This document shows, in pieces, positions 18,148-25,679 of a DNA stretch of 40,031 nucleotides. The stretch lies in NCBI GenBank assembly GCA_902825965.1, contig CADEDA010000020.1:1-40031 (forward strand), in the 5' to 3' direction. This DNA is from an uncultured Gemmatimonadota bacterium (GTDB lineage Bacteria; Gemmatimonadota; Gemmatimonadetes; Gemmatimonadales; Gemmatimonadaceae). Positions within the stretch are counted from its first letter, which is position 1; every line of letters begins with the position of its first letter. The translations under genes and the position numbers were made by a program. The notes under the pieces are model-generated. The model was not told the DNA's origin. It ran no database searches and saw nothing but the letters and a program-made list of their open reading frames with translations.

Positions 18148-18525
18148 TCAGGCGGCGGCGCTCACGGAGAGAACGGCATCGATCTTCTCCTTGAGCACCG
18201 GCGGGGTGAAGGGCTTGAGGACGTAGTTGTTCACGCCGGCTTCGACGGCGGCGAGAATGTCCTCACGGGCGGATCGGGTCGTGACCATCAGGATCGGGGT
18301 CGACGCCCCGTCCGCACGCGCGCGGACGTTGCGAGCGAAGTCCAGGCCGCTCATCTGCGGCATGTTCCAGTCGGTGATGATGAAGTTGATGCCGCCTTCC
18401 GCGAACTTGGACAGCGCACTCGCGCCATCGTCCGCTTCGACCACATCCTGGTAGCCGATGCGGTCGAGGGAATTCACGATGATGCGACGCATGGTCGCGG
18501 AATCGTCAACGACGAGGAAACGCAT
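18148..18525 (-). CDS. cheY: Chemotaxis response regulator CheY
   Basis: A single-domain receiver of 125 residues with the acidic pair in VVDDS, the phospho-acceptor Asp52 in ITDWNMPQMSG, the switch Thr82/83 in MVTTRS, and Lys104 in LKPFTPP, all as in flagellar CheY. CheY-P binds the flagellar switch (FliM) to change rotation. It follows flgM by 61 bp and precedes cheZ by 18 bp, so it is probably read from the flgM promoter as well as through the operon. Confidence 0.97.
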   Translation of the reverse strand: MRFLVVDDSATMRRIIVNSLDRIGYQDVVEADDGASALSKFAEGGINFIITDWNMPQMSGLDFARNVRARADGASTPILMVTTRSAREDILAAVEAGVNNYVLKPFTPPVLKEKIDAVLSVSAAA

Positions 18526-18586
18526 GGGGCACTCGGGAGAGTCGCGGTGGAGATGAGGGGTGCGTGTCGGCGCTGGTCAACGCAGG

Positions 18587-18901
18587 TCAGCGAAGGTCGC
18601 CGCTGGTGCGCAGACGCCGGGCGAGCACGTCGAGCACCGCGGGGGAGTTGTAGGTGCCGTCGAGGACGCGCGTGCGCAGCTCGAGCATGCGCTCGGCGCT
18701 GAGCGCGCCCTCGTCCTCGGTGCGGGCCACGAGGGCACGCGCCGCCGGGGACAAGTCGAGCACGTCCCGGTGCCCGCTGAGGGTGGCCTCAGTGGCGCGG
18801 GACGACACGTCATCGCTCACGCGAGCGACGGGGGAACTGGGTCGGGCCGGGGCCGCACCCTCGATTCGGGGACGGTTCGGGCCGCTGGGCTGGATCGTCA
18901 T
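18587..18901 (-). CDS. flgM: Anti-sigma-28 factor FlgM
   Basis: A small protein of 104 residues with a disordered, Pro/Ser-rich N-terminal half and a C-terminal region typical of FlgM: DVLDLSPAARAL, then LSAERMLELRTRVLDGTY, and PAVLDVLARRLRTSGDL. FlgM holds FliA (sigma-28) inactive until it is exported through the finished hook-basal body. It has a perfect AGGAGG before the ATG and a sigma-28-like promoter at 18924-18950, giving the usual negative autoregulation. It is the first gene of the chemotaxis run. Confidence 0.88.
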   Translation of the reverse strand: MTIQPSGPNRPRIEGAAPARPSSPVARVSDDVSSRATEATLSGHRDVLDLSPAARALVARTEDEGALSAERMLELRTRVLDGTYNSPAVLDVLARRLRTSGDLR

Positions 18902-18923
18902 GGTAAGCCTCCTATGGGTCGCA

Positions 18924-18950
18924 GTATCGGCAGAGCCGACAGCGACTTAA
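18924..18950 (-). promoter_or_regulatory. Sigma-28-like promoter of flgM and the che operon
   Basis: Minus-strand TTAAG-N14-GCCGATAC followed by TG, between the fliT/flgN-like stop and flgM. This is the closest match in the window to the enterobacterial sigma-28 consensus (TAAA ... GCCGATAA). Confidence 0.75.
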
Positions 18951-18959
18951 CCGGCAAGA

Positions 18960-19370
18960 TCAGCCGGCCTGCCCGAGGACCTTTCGGGTGAGGGTGAGGC
19001 CGTACCCGGCGCGTTCCGGACCGCGGAACCGGGGGGCGGGGCTGTTGAGGTCACGGGAGGCGTTGCGGCGGGCCCGGAACATCTCGGACTCGAGGGCGGC
19101 CTGGGACACCTGGCTGCGCTCGAGGGCCTGCACCATCTGGCGGATGATCGAGGCGTGCTCGGCGGCCGAGAGGCCGGCCAGGTCGAGCTCGCTGACCAGG
19201 TCCTCGGTGGCGCAGAGCGAGGCCTCGCGCTCTCCCATGCCCACCAGCAGGGCATCGATGTCGGCGGCCGCGACGGCGCTGCGCAGCGCCTCGTCGGCCT
19301 GGGCCAGGCGCTCGCAGATGCTGCGGGCATAGTCGGCCATGATCGCGCCGCGGGTCTGGACGAGCGTCAT
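18960..19370 (-). CDS. FliT/FlgN-like flagellar export chaperone (probable)
   Basis: A helical, charged protein of 136 residues with heptad-like helices over residues 15-105 and a basic tail containing RDLNSP and RFRGPERAGYG. It starts with an ATGA overlap on the fliS stop, the position normally held by FliT or a FlgN-like chaperone. Such proteins guard FliD or FlgK/FlgL before export. Sequence similarity is too weak to choose between FliT and FlgN. The nearby fliD favours FliT, while tails ending in Tyr-Gly also occur in FlgN-like proteins. Confidence 0.65.
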   Translation of the reverse strand: MTLVQTRGAIMADYARSICERLAQADEALRSAVAAADIDALLVGMGEREASLCATEDLVSELDLAGLSAAEHASIIRQMVQALERSQVSQAALESEMFRARRNASRDLNSPAPRFRGPERAGYGLTLTRKVLGQAG

Positions 19371-19774
19371 CGGGTCGCTCCGGGGGCTGCCTGCTGGATG
19401 GCGGTGAAGGCCTCGCGCAGTTCGCGGATCATCGCGATCACACGGTCGAGGCGCTGCACGTCGGGCTTGAGGCCGAACGAGGAGAGCTCGCGCAGGAAGT
19501 AGGCGTACAGGCCGCTGAGCTGGCTGGCCACCTGCCCACCGCGTTCGCGGTCGAGCGTGGCGAGCAGCTCGGCGATCGAGTCACGGGCCCGCGAGAGTTC
19601 GGTGTGCCGGGCTTCCAGGTTCTGCGCCACCACGGCCTGGCGCGCGCGCAGCAGGCTGGTGAGCAGGTGATCGTAGACGAGCACCACGAGCTCACCGGGC
19701 GTCGCCGACAACACCGCGGTCTCGCGGTAGCGGTCGCCTCGTCGTGCGGTCGTGGGGGAAGTCGTGTAGGACAT
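19367..19774 (-). CDS. fliS: Flagellin export chaperone FliS
   Basis: A protein of 135 residues matching FliS: YRETAVLSATPGELVVLVYDHLL near the start, then a four-helix core with LSGLYAYFLRELSSFGLKPDVQRLD. It binds the C-terminus of flagellin and prevents early polymerisation. The start at 19774 (MSYTTSPTT) is chosen because the sigma-28-like element lies just upstream; the frame continues upstream only through repetitive intergenic DNA. It is coupled to the fliT/flgN-like gene by an ATGA overlap. Confidence 0.93.
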   Translation of the reverse strand: MSYTTSPTTARRGDRYRETAVLSATPGELVVLVYDHLLTSLLRARQAVVAQNLEARHTELSRARDSIAELLATLDRERGGQVASQLSGLYAYFLRELSSFGLKPDVQRLDRVIAMIRELREAFTAIQQAAPGATR

Positions 19775-19800
19775 CGGGGGCTCGTAGGGGGACACGCTCA

Positions 19801-19827
19801 GTATCGGCAGGTGGGCGACGGAAATGA
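19801..19827 (-). promoter_or_regulatory. Sigma-28-like promoter of fliS
   Basis: Minus-strand TCATT-N14-GCCGATAC followed by TGA. The leader to the fliS ATG would be about 20 nt. Confidence 0.65.
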
Positions 19828-19832
19828 GATAC

Positions 19833-19881
19833 GAGGAGCGAGGAGGGAAGAGCGAGGAGCGAGGAGGGAAGAGCGAGGAGG
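19833..19881. repeat. Heptamer tandem repeat, 7 units of 7 bp
   Basis: Plus-strand units are GAGGAGC, GAGGAGG, GAAGAGC, GAGGAGC, GAGGAGG, GAAGAGC and GAGGAGG. They can also be read as a 21-bp unit repeated twice plus one heptamer. The array is purely intergenic, just upstream of the fliS promoter. Confidence 0.9.
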
Positions 19882-19904
19882 AGTGATGGGTGTGAGGGGG
19901 AAGC

Positions 19905-19956
19905 GTGAGAGGGGAGATGCGAGGCGATGGTCCGCCACTCGCGTCTCCCCGCTCAC
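19905..19956. terminator. Long imperfect inverted repeat between fliD and fliS
   Basis: The 19-bp arms (19905-19923 and 19938-19956) match at 17 positions around a 14-nt loop, and weaker pairing continues outward to about 19890 and 19975. It lies past the fliD stop (20036) and could terminate fliD transcription. One arm is purine-rich and the other pyrimidine-rich, so it may instead belong to the repeat element next to it. The rest of the gap 19775-20035 holds only the heptamer array and the fliS promoter. Confidence 0.5.
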
Positions 19957-20035
19957 CTTCAGCCCCGTCTCGCCTCACCCGTCAGGTCTCACAACGTGCG
20001 TCGTACTTCCGGCGGCGCACATCACCCGGCTGGCG

Positions 20036-22711
20036 TTACGACGCGGCGCGTCCCGCTGCGATCGCATTCAGCGACGTCACCTGTGACGTGAGCCACGAAC
20101 TCTGCGCCTGGAACTGCGAGAGCAGCGTCTCCATCCGCGTGAAGTCGGCCACCAGCGTGGCGCGGCGCCGTTCGAGGCGGCTGAGGATATCGAGCTCACG
20201 CTTCTCGAGTGCGGCGATGCGCGTGCGCGCCGACTGCGTCTGCAGCGCGGCCGCACCACCCTCGGTGGACAGCACCGCATCGGCGCTGGTGCTCAGCGAG
20301 CCGGCGAGGCCGCGCGTGTACCGCACCTCCGACGTCGCGCTGTCGTCGGTGCCGGTGTAGCGGATCACGAGGCCCTGCAGCGAGGTCAGCAGCTGGCCGG
20401 CACCCGTCATCGCCTCGCCATCGAGCGTGCCGAGGGCGTCGAGTCCGGTGTCGTGCGCCTGCGCCGCGAGGCCGAGCTGCGTGGTCGGGTTCTCGGCGCC
20501 CGGATCCGTATAGGAGACCGTGAAGCCGCCGATCGCGCCGAAGTCGGTGCTGGTGAGCCGCAGCGCACCCCCTTCCACCGAGGCCACCACCCCGACGTTG
20601 TGTTCCGTGAACGCCGCCGAGAGCTTGGCCGCGAGGATCGCCGGGGTGTCGCCGTTGGCGAGGACCACGGTGGCCGACGCACCGGACGCCTCGGACGTGA
20701 CCGTCATCGAGGCCGGAGTACCACCGGCGGCGTAACTGGCGAACGCCGTGCCGAGTACGCTGCTGCGCGTGGCCGCACGGGTGACGACGAGGTTGGAGAT
20801 GGCGGAAGGTGTGACCGACGCCGAGCCGACGTATTGCACGTTGGCGTTGGACGCCGTGCCGGCCGACATGAACAGGGCCTCGACGGCGAGCGGATCGCGC
20901 TCGAGCGCGGCGCGGAACGCGGTCGCGTCGAGGCGGAGCGTGCCGTCCTTCTGCAGCGAGAGCCCGACGTTGCTGGCACGCGTGTACTGCGCGCCCACCC
21001 CCAGGCCCACCTGCTCCGAGATCAGGATGCCCTTCATGGCACCCAGCACCGAGCGCGCGCTGCTGGAGTACGGCAGGCGTCCGTCGGTCTTGGTCTCGGC
21101 GGCGATCGCGGCGGAGAGCTCGTTGTACGCGGTAGCGAACGCCGTGGCGGCGGTGACGGCCGCGTCGCGCTGGGCGGCGATGACCACGTCGAACGGCGCG
21201 CCGGCTTCCTCGCCGGTGATGTTGAGCGTGGCACCGCCCACGGCGCCGGCGAGCGTGTTGCTGCGCGAGGTGATCAGCGCGCCGTCCACGCGCACCCGCG
21301 CGTCCTCGCCGGCGGTGAGGCGACGCACCCGCCCGAACACGGTGCTGGTCGCGCCGAAGTCGAGCGTGCCGCCCGACTGCAGGCCGGCCGAGAGGTTGAG
21401 CGAGAGCCGCGAGTCGCCGCCGACGCTGTCGGTGAAGCGGAGCTGGCCGTTGACGATCGAGGCGCTCACGTCGCGCCCGGGCGCGAACGCGGATTCGAGG
21501 GCATCGAGCAGGTCATCGACGGTGTCGGTGCCGCTCACGGTGTACGAGTAGCTCACCGCCGCGCCGGCCCCGTCGGTGCCCGACACGGAGATCACGTCGC
21601 CGGCCTGCAGGCCCGCAGCGGATCCGACGCCGAGGTCGGTGAGCTGCGTGCTGCCGGTGGCAGTGGCGCCGCCGAATCCCGTGAGCGCGGCACCGAACGT
21701 CACCGCCTGGGTGACGTTGCTGCTGCGGCCGCCCACGCGCATGCCGAGGGCCTCGAGCACGAGATCCGCGCCAGGAGACCCGTCGCCGGCGACGGAGCCG
21801 GAGATCGCGAGGCGCGACCAGGTGGTGCTTCCTTCGACCTCGGTCTCGATCGCCGCCGCATTCGGGCTGAGGGCGTTGATGCGCGCCACGATCTGCGCGA
21901 GCGAGTCGTTCTCGAGGTCCACCGTGAGCGTGCGGCCGTTCACGAGGATGGTCGCTGGCGACGGCGACACACTGATGCCGAGCGCGGCGGCCGTGGCGAG
22001 TGTCGTGGACGAGAGCCGCATCGAGCGGACCTTGCCGTCGGCACCCGTGTTGAGCGTGCGGCTGCTGTCCACGAAGCCCAGGGCCTCGAGTGTGCTGGTG
22101 CTGCCGGCGCCGGACCGGTCGTCGGCGAGCTCGATGCCGCGCGCCCCGGTGGACTCGGCCGAGAGCACGAGGCGCGTGGCGCCGTTGGCGGAGCTCAGCG
22201 TGGCCGAGACGCGCGAGGGGGCGGCACCCGTGTTCACCGCGTTGATCTTGTCGCGGACGCGGATGAGCGAGTCGGTGGCCTCGATGGTGACCGAGGCGCC
22301 GTTGATGGAGAAGCGACCGGTGAGGCCGAGGGCGGCCGCCGGGTCGGCGACCCCCATGCCCGTGAGCTTCTCGGCCTGCGCGAGGTTCTCGACCTCCACA
22401 CTGTATCGGCCGGCCGCGGCCGTGGCCACCGAGGAGACCGTGGCGAGGGCACGTCCGCTGGCCGTGTTGCCCACCGTGGAGGTGCGCGAGCGGAACGCCG
22501 AGCCGTCCTTGAGCGTGGCCAGCGCGTCGCGCGCCTTGGTGAGCGACGTGGTGAGGGCGGCCCAGCCTTCGATGCGCCGGTTCTCGGCGCCGAGGGCGGT
22601 GCTCACGGGCGTCAGGGCGCGCGCGGTCTCGACCTCGATGATCTGGTCGACGAGGTCGCGCCATTGGATGCCGCTGGCCAGGCCTTGGAACGAGCCGATG
22701 GGTGTCGTCAC
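20036..22711 (-). CDS. fliD: Flagellar filament cap protein FliD (large form)
   Basis: A protein of 891 residues, about twice the size of enterobacterial FliD. The N-terminal signature is clear (SFQGLASGIQWRDLVDQIIEVE, later TLKDGSAFRSRT and GRYSVEVENLAQAEKL), as is the C-terminal FliD region (coiled coil ending in RMETLLSQFQAQSSWLTSQV). The middle is enlarged by several Ser/Thr/Gly-rich beta domains. Segments such as DSLIRVRDKINAVN and DSLAQIVARINALSPN look like repeated hook-filament insertion modules. It caps the growing filament and folds flagellin. It starts at a GTG with GGAG upstream. It has low Cys and Trp content, normal for an exported filament component. Confidence 0.92.
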   Translation of the reverse strand: MTTPIGSFQGLASGIQWRDLVDQIIEVETARALTPVSTALGAENRRIEGWAALTTSLTKARDALATLKDGSAFRSRTSTVGNTASGRALATVSSVATAAAGRYSVEVENLAQAEKLTGMGVADPAAALGLTGRFSINGASVTIEATDSLIRVRDKINAVNTGAAPSRVSATLSSANGATRLVLSAESTGARGIELADDRSGAGSTSTLEALGFVDSSRTLNTGADGKVRSMRLSSTTLATAAALGISVSPSPATILVNGRTLTVDLENDSLAQIVARINALSPNAAAIETEVEGSTTWSRLAISGSVAGDGSPGADLVLEALGMRVGGRSSNVTQAVTFGAALTGFGGATATGSTQLTDLGVGSAAGLQAGDVISVSGTDGAGAAVSYSYTVSGTDTVDDLLDALESAFAPGRDVSASIVNGQLRFTDSVGGDSRLSLNLSAGLQSGGTLDFGATSTVFGRVRRLTAGEDARVRVDGALITSRSNTLAGAVGGATLNITGEEAGAPFDVVIAAQRDAAVTAATAFATAYNELSAAIAAETKTDGRLPYSSSARSVLGAMKGILISEQVGLGVGAQYTRASNVGLSLQKDGTLRLDATAFRAALERDPLAVEALFMSAGTASNANVQYVGSASVTPSAISNLVVTRAATRSSVLGTAFASYAAGGTPASMTVTSEASGASATVVLANGDTPAILAAKLSAAFTEHNVGVVASVEGGALRLTSTDFGAIGGFTVSYTDPGAENPTTQLGLAAQAHDTGLDALGTLDGEAMTGAGQLLTSLQGLVIRYTGTDDSATSEVRYTRGLAGSLSTSADAVLSTEGGAAALQTQSARTRIAALEKRELDILSRLERRRATLVADFTRMETLLSQFQAQSSWLTSQVTSLNAIAAGRAAS

Positions 22712-22735
22712 GGGAGTACTCCGGTATGGCCGTCA

Positions 22736-22771
22736 TCCCGCACCGCCGAACGACTGTTCGGCGATGCGGGA
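22736..22771 (-). terminator. Hairpin between fliC and fliD
   Basis: TCCCGCA (22736-22742) and GCCGAAC (22745-22751) pair with GTTCGGC (22756-22762) and TGCGGGA (22765-22771) around a GACT loop, with a 2-nt internal mismatch on each side. It lies downstream of the fliC stop and is a likely fliC terminator or attenuator before fliD. Confidence 0.6.
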
Positions 22772-22835
22772 CGCGGGTCAAGCAGTGGCCGGGGCGAGGG
22801 CGGCGGGATCGCCACCCCCGTCCGGTCCGAGTGGA

Positions 22836-23948
22836 TCAACCACGAAGCAGCTGCAGGATGCCCTGCGCCGACTGGTTCGCCTGCGCCAGCATCGCGGTGC
22901 CGGCCTGCGAGAGGATCTGGTTCTTGGAGAACTTGGTCATCTCCTCCGCCATGTCGACGTCGCGGATGACCGACTCGGCCGCCGCGAAGTTGTTGATCTG
23001 GGCGCGCACGCTGTCGAGGGCGTACGAGATACGGTTCTGCGCCGCACCGACTTCGCCGATCGCCGCGTTGACGACGCCGAAGGCGCTGTCGAGGACGGTC
23101 AGCGCCGCCTGCGAGTCCGCACGCGTCGCCAGCGTCGAGGCCGTGATGCCGAGGGCGGCCACGTCCACGTCGATGTTGCTGAGCGAGATGTTGTCGTCGG
23201 TGGTGTAGGCGCCCGACGAGCGGACCATGAACGAGCCACCGTCCGTGCCGGCGGCGACGACGATCACACCGCGACCCGCGACCGCGTCGGCATCGAAGCC
23301 GGCGCCCGTCTCGAGCGTGAGGCCGAACGCGTCGAAGCTGACGGTCTGGCGGCCGTCGGCGACGGTCACGGTCTGCGTCTGCGAGCCGATCGTGGCCGTG
23401 AGCTGGCCCGCGGCGGCGACGGAGAGCGTGTAGGTGCCGGCAGCGGTGCCGTTGATGCGGGCCTCGTGCACGCCGTTGGCGGCGCTGAGGGCCGTGGAGG
23501 TGCCGACCGCGGTGTTGACCGTGTTGCCGAAGTTGCCGTTGAGCAGCGTCTTGCCCTGGAACTTCGTGGTCGCCGTGATCATGCCGATCTCGGTGCGCAG
23601 CGCGGCGAACTCCGCCTGGATCGCCGTGCGGCCGGCCGTGTCGGTGTTGTCCGACGCCGACTGCGTGGCGAGCTCCTTCATGCGCTCCAGGATCTTGCCG
23701 ACGGTCTGCAGGCCACCTTCCGCGACGGAGAGCAGCGAGTTCGCCTGCTCGGCGTTCTTCGCGGCCTGCGAGAGCGCGCGCGTGTCGGCGCGCAGCTTGT
23801 TCGCGATGCCCAGGCCGGCGGCGTCATCGCCCGCCTTGTTGATGCGGAAGCCGGACGAGAGCTTCGCCATCGAGCCACCGACGTCCGCGTTCACGCGGCT
23901 CAGGTTGCGCGACGCTTCGTTCGCCGCGACGTTCGTGTTGATACGCAT
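22836..23948 (-). CDS. fliC: Flagellin
   Basis: A flagellin of 370 residues. The conserved N-terminal D0/D1 is present (MRINTNVAANEASRNLSRV, then KLSSGFRINKAGDDAAGL and TALQ-like LLSVAEGGLQTVGKILERMKEL). A variable Thr/Ala/Gly-rich middle (about 150-275) follows, then conserved C-terminal D1/D0 (GAAQNRISYALDSV, then SVIRDVDMAEEMTKFSKNQI, ending QGILQLLRG). It is exported and polymerised into the filament. It is the only flagellin gene in the window. A strong Shine-Dalgarno (AAGGGAGGAA), a sigma-28-like promoter at 24037-24063 and a structured leader precede it. Confidence 0.98.
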   Translation of the reverse strand: MRINTNVAANEASRNLSRVNADVGGSMAKLSSGFRINKAGDDAAGLGIANKLRADTRALSQAAKNAEQANSLLSVAEGGLQTVGKILERMKELATQSASDNTDTAGRTAIQAEFAALRTEIGMITATTKFQGKTLLNGNFGNTVNTAVGTSTALSAANGVHEARINGTAAGTYTLSVAAAGQLTATIGSQTQTVTVADGRQTVSFDAFGLTLETGAGFDADAVAGRGVIVVAAGTDGGSFMVRSSGAYTTDDNISLSNIDVDVAALGITASTLATRADSQAALTVLDSAFGVVNAAIGEVGAAQNRISYALDSVRAQINNFAAAESVIRDVDMAEEMTKFSKNQILSQAGTAMLAQANQSAQGILQLLRG

Positions 23949-23956
23949 TGCTGGTG

Positions 23957-24019
23957 TTCCTCCCTTGGAACGGTATGTGGAGCGTCCGTGCTCCGTTTCG
24001 TGACGGGCCGATGCCCGTC
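23957..24019 (-). promoter_or_regulatory. Structured fliC leader with probable CsrA sites
   Basis: Two hairpins are visible in the fliC mRNA leader. One is GACGGGC-ATCG-GCCCGTC (24002-24019). The other, GGAGC-ACGGAC-GCTCC (23979-23994), places a GGA in its loop, the classic CsrA recognition pattern. The Shine-Dalgarno AAGGGAGGAA (23957-23966) supplies a second GGA. This two-site layout resembles the hag leader of Bacillus subtilis. Confidence 0.5.
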
Positions 24020-24036
24020 GTCGACTTCAAGGTTCA

Positions 24037-24063
24037 GTGTCGTCGGGTCAGGGCAGGACTTGA
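24037..24063 (-). promoter_or_regulatory. Sigma-28-like promoter of fliC
   Basis: Minus-strand TCAAG-N14-GACGACAC followed by TGA. It overlaps the end of fliW, giving flagellin its own strong unit with a leader of about 80 nt. The -35 box and the ACACTGA end are shared with the flgL promoter. Confidence 0.65.
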
Positions 24064-24596
24064 GCCGTCGTCACGAAGGGCGACTCGATCACCGCCTTCG
24101 CGCCGAAGCGCGCATCGCTCAGCACGAGCTGCCGGCCGCGCCGCGACGGCAACGCGATGGCCACCGGGCCCTGCAGGTTCATCGTCATCGGCGCGTCCGG
24201 GGACATGGGCAGCGTGACGATCGCGAACACCGCGACCTCGGTCGCCGTCTGCGCATCGAGGGTCGCGAGGTCATGGGCCGAGAGCTCCACCGCGAAGCCC
24301 GGGAACGACTCGAACGGGTCGGCGAGCAGGAACGCGAGCGCCGGATGGTCGAGCGCGTGCAACCACATCCAGCCCGGGCGGCCGGCATCCACCAGCACCC
24401 ACTTGCGGCAGGTGGCGAAACCGAACAGCCCGTCGGGGAACTCGAGGATGGCCTCGTCGCTCACCATCACGTCGCCGAGCAACGCGGACTGCAGGCGACG
24501 ACGCCGCATCTTGGGCGAGCGCGCGCGCTGCGAGACGGAGACCGGCACCGGATGCGCCAGTGCGAACGAACGGGAGACTGCGGCCGGGGCGGTCAT
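24048..24596 (-). CDS. fliW: Flagellar assembly factor FliW
   Basis: A protein of 182 residues with the FliW core starting at about residue 45: AILEFPDGLFGFATCRKWVLVD, then LLADPFESFPGFAVEL and AIVTLPMSPDAPMTMNLQGPVAI. FliW binds flagellin and, when released from it, sequesters CsrA, so flagellin translation tracks secretion. About 40 extra N-terminal residues (basic, RRRR) precede the usual start; the ATG at 24596 is kept because it overlaps the flgL stop as TGATG. csrA is not in the window. Confidence 0.93.
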   Translation of the reverse strand: MTAPAAVSRSFALAHPVPVSVSQRARSPKMRRRRLQSALLGDVMVSDEAILEFPDGLFGFATCRKWVLVDAGRPGWMWLHALDHPALAFLLADPFESFPGFAVELSAHDLATLDAQTATEVAVFAIVTLPMSPDAPMTMNLQGPVAIALPSRRGRQLVLSDARFGAKAVIESPFVTTAQVLP

Positions 24597-25492
24597 CAGA
24601 GGTAGTCGGCGAGGTTGAGGGCGAGGACCTTGCTGCTGGCGAGCAGGGCGGACTGATAGGCGTTCTGGCGCTGGATGAGGTCGACGGCGGCCTGCTCGAC
24701 GTCCACGTCCATCACCGAGGAGCGGAAGACCTGGAGGCTGCCCTCGAAGGCATCGAGGTTGGCGGCCACGAGATCGAGCGTGTTGGAGCGCGCACCGAGC
24801 GACCCGATGCGCTCCTGGAGGTGATTGAAGGCCGACGTGAGGTCGCGGCCGATGGTCTGGAGGGCGGTCGGCGCCGTGGGTGGGCCGGAGAGCTCGGCCG
24901 CGAGGTCGCGCAGCGCGTCGAGCACGCCGCTGTCGATGAACAGCGTTGCGCCGTCGTCGGTGGGCACGACCGTGCGACCGGAATCCACCTCGAGCGCGCG
25001 GTCACCGTCGGCCCCGGTGGTCGTGTAGTTGAGCGTGGTCCCGCTGCCGGTGCGGTCGAACGGACGTTCCGTGGCGCGATGCCCGCCGAACAGGTACTCG
25101 CCCTCGACCATCGTGTTGCCCAGCGCGATGACTTCCTCGAACAGTCCCTGCGCCTCGGCCGCGATCGCGGCGCGTGCCGTCGCGTCCACCGTGCCGGTGT
25201 TGGCGGCGACCGTGAGTTCCTGGGCGCGGGTCATGATGAGCGAGACCTGGTCCATCACCTCGTCCTGCACCGCGAGCCGCTGCTTGGCGGATTCGAGCCC
25301 CCGACGGTACTGCGTGATCGCGCGGAGGCGGCCGTCGGTGGCCATCACGTCGCGCGCGCCCACCGGGTCCTGCGAGGCGGCGGTGATCTTCTTGCCCGTG
25401 GTGAGCCGTGCCTGCGCCTGCGCCAACGCCGATGCGGTGGTCTGCAGTGCCGACAGCTGGTCGCGCACGAGGAGGTTGCTGGTGACACGCAT
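24596..25492 (-). CDS. flgL: Hook-filament junction protein FlgL
   Basis: A protein of 298 residues with flagellin-like ends. The N-terminus is MRVTSNLLVRDQLSALQTTASALAQ with LTTGKKITAASQDPVGA. FGGHRATERPFDRTG lies in the middle. The C-terminus has MDVDVEQAAVDLIQRQNAYQSAL and ends LALNLADYL. It joins hook and filament together with FlgK. flgK, which usually precedes flgL, is not here. A leader of about 100 nt with a hairpin and a sigma-28-like promoter lie upstream. Confidence 0.94.
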   Translation of the reverse strand: MRVTSNLLVRDQLSALQTTASALAQAQARLTTGKKITAASQDPVGARDVMATDGRLRAITQYRRGLESAKQRLAVQDEVMDQVSLIMTRAQELTVAANTGTVDATARAAIAAEAQGLFEEVIALGNTMVEGEYLFGGHRATERPFDRTGSGTTLNYTTTGADGDRALEVDSGRTVVPTDDGATLFIDSGVLDALRDLAAELSGPPTAPTALQTIGRDLTSAFNHLQERIGSLGARSNTLDLVAANLDAFEGSLQVFRSSVMDVDVEQAAVDLIQRQNAYQSALLASSKVLALNLADYL

Positions 25493-25551
25493 TCGGGACC
25501 TCTGGGGTGCCGAGGAGGGACGGAATCGCTACCTTCACTTCCGGGGCGCGC

Positions 25552-25581
25552 GTCCGGGTGGGAAGTTCCCCTCTCCCGGAC
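25552..25581 (-). promoter_or_regulatory. Hairpin in the flgL leader
   Basis: GTCCGGG (25552-25558) pairs with CCCGGAC (25575-25581), with an inner GGGAA/TTCCC palindrome. It would form in the flgL 5' leader, well upstream of the ATG. The function is unknown. Confidence 0.45.
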
Positions 25582-25598
25582 ACACGTTCCTGTCATCA

Positions 25599-25625
25599 GT
25601 GTCGGTCGCCTCGGCTGCCACTTGA
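25599..25625 (-). promoter_or_regulatory. Sigma-28-like promoter of flgL-fliW
   Basis: Minus-strand TCAAG-N14-ACCGACAC followed by TGA. It shares the -35 box and the ACACTGA end with the fliC promoter. Confidence 0.65.
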
Positions 25626-25658
25626 GCAGTGCCGGGTACCCCCTTCCCGGGGCACTGC
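25626..25658. promoter_or_regulatory. Inverted repeat in the flgL / NtrC-regulator divergent gap
   Basis: GCAGTGCC (25626-25633) and GGCACTGC (25651-25658) form a perfect 8-bp inverted repeat, with an inner GGG/CCC. It directly abuts the -35 box of the flgL promoter and ends 21 bp before the regulator ATG, so it is a candidate operator or enhancer site serving both genes. Confidence 0.45.
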
Positions 25659-25679
25659 CACCGTCCCCTCGCCCCACGC

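Noticed and set aside
18526-18586. GCCGACAC before cheY as another sigma-28 site
   Set aside because: The upstream box at the shared spacing is CTGAC, which does not match; cheY is better explained as part of the flgM transcript.
18951-18967. CCGGC/GCCGG stem at the end of the fliT/flgN-like gene
   Set aside because: Only a short stem overlapping the stop codon; not enough for a terminator call.
22723-22749. Possible sigma-28-like promoter before fliD (TTCGG-N14-GGCCATAC)
   Set aside because: Two mismatches in the -10 box and overlap with the fliC/fliD hairpin make it weaker than the eight accepted sites.
22780-22835. GG-N10-GC match upstream of fliD
   Set aside because: It lies in a G/C run with poor agreement outside the two dinucleotides, so it is likely chance.
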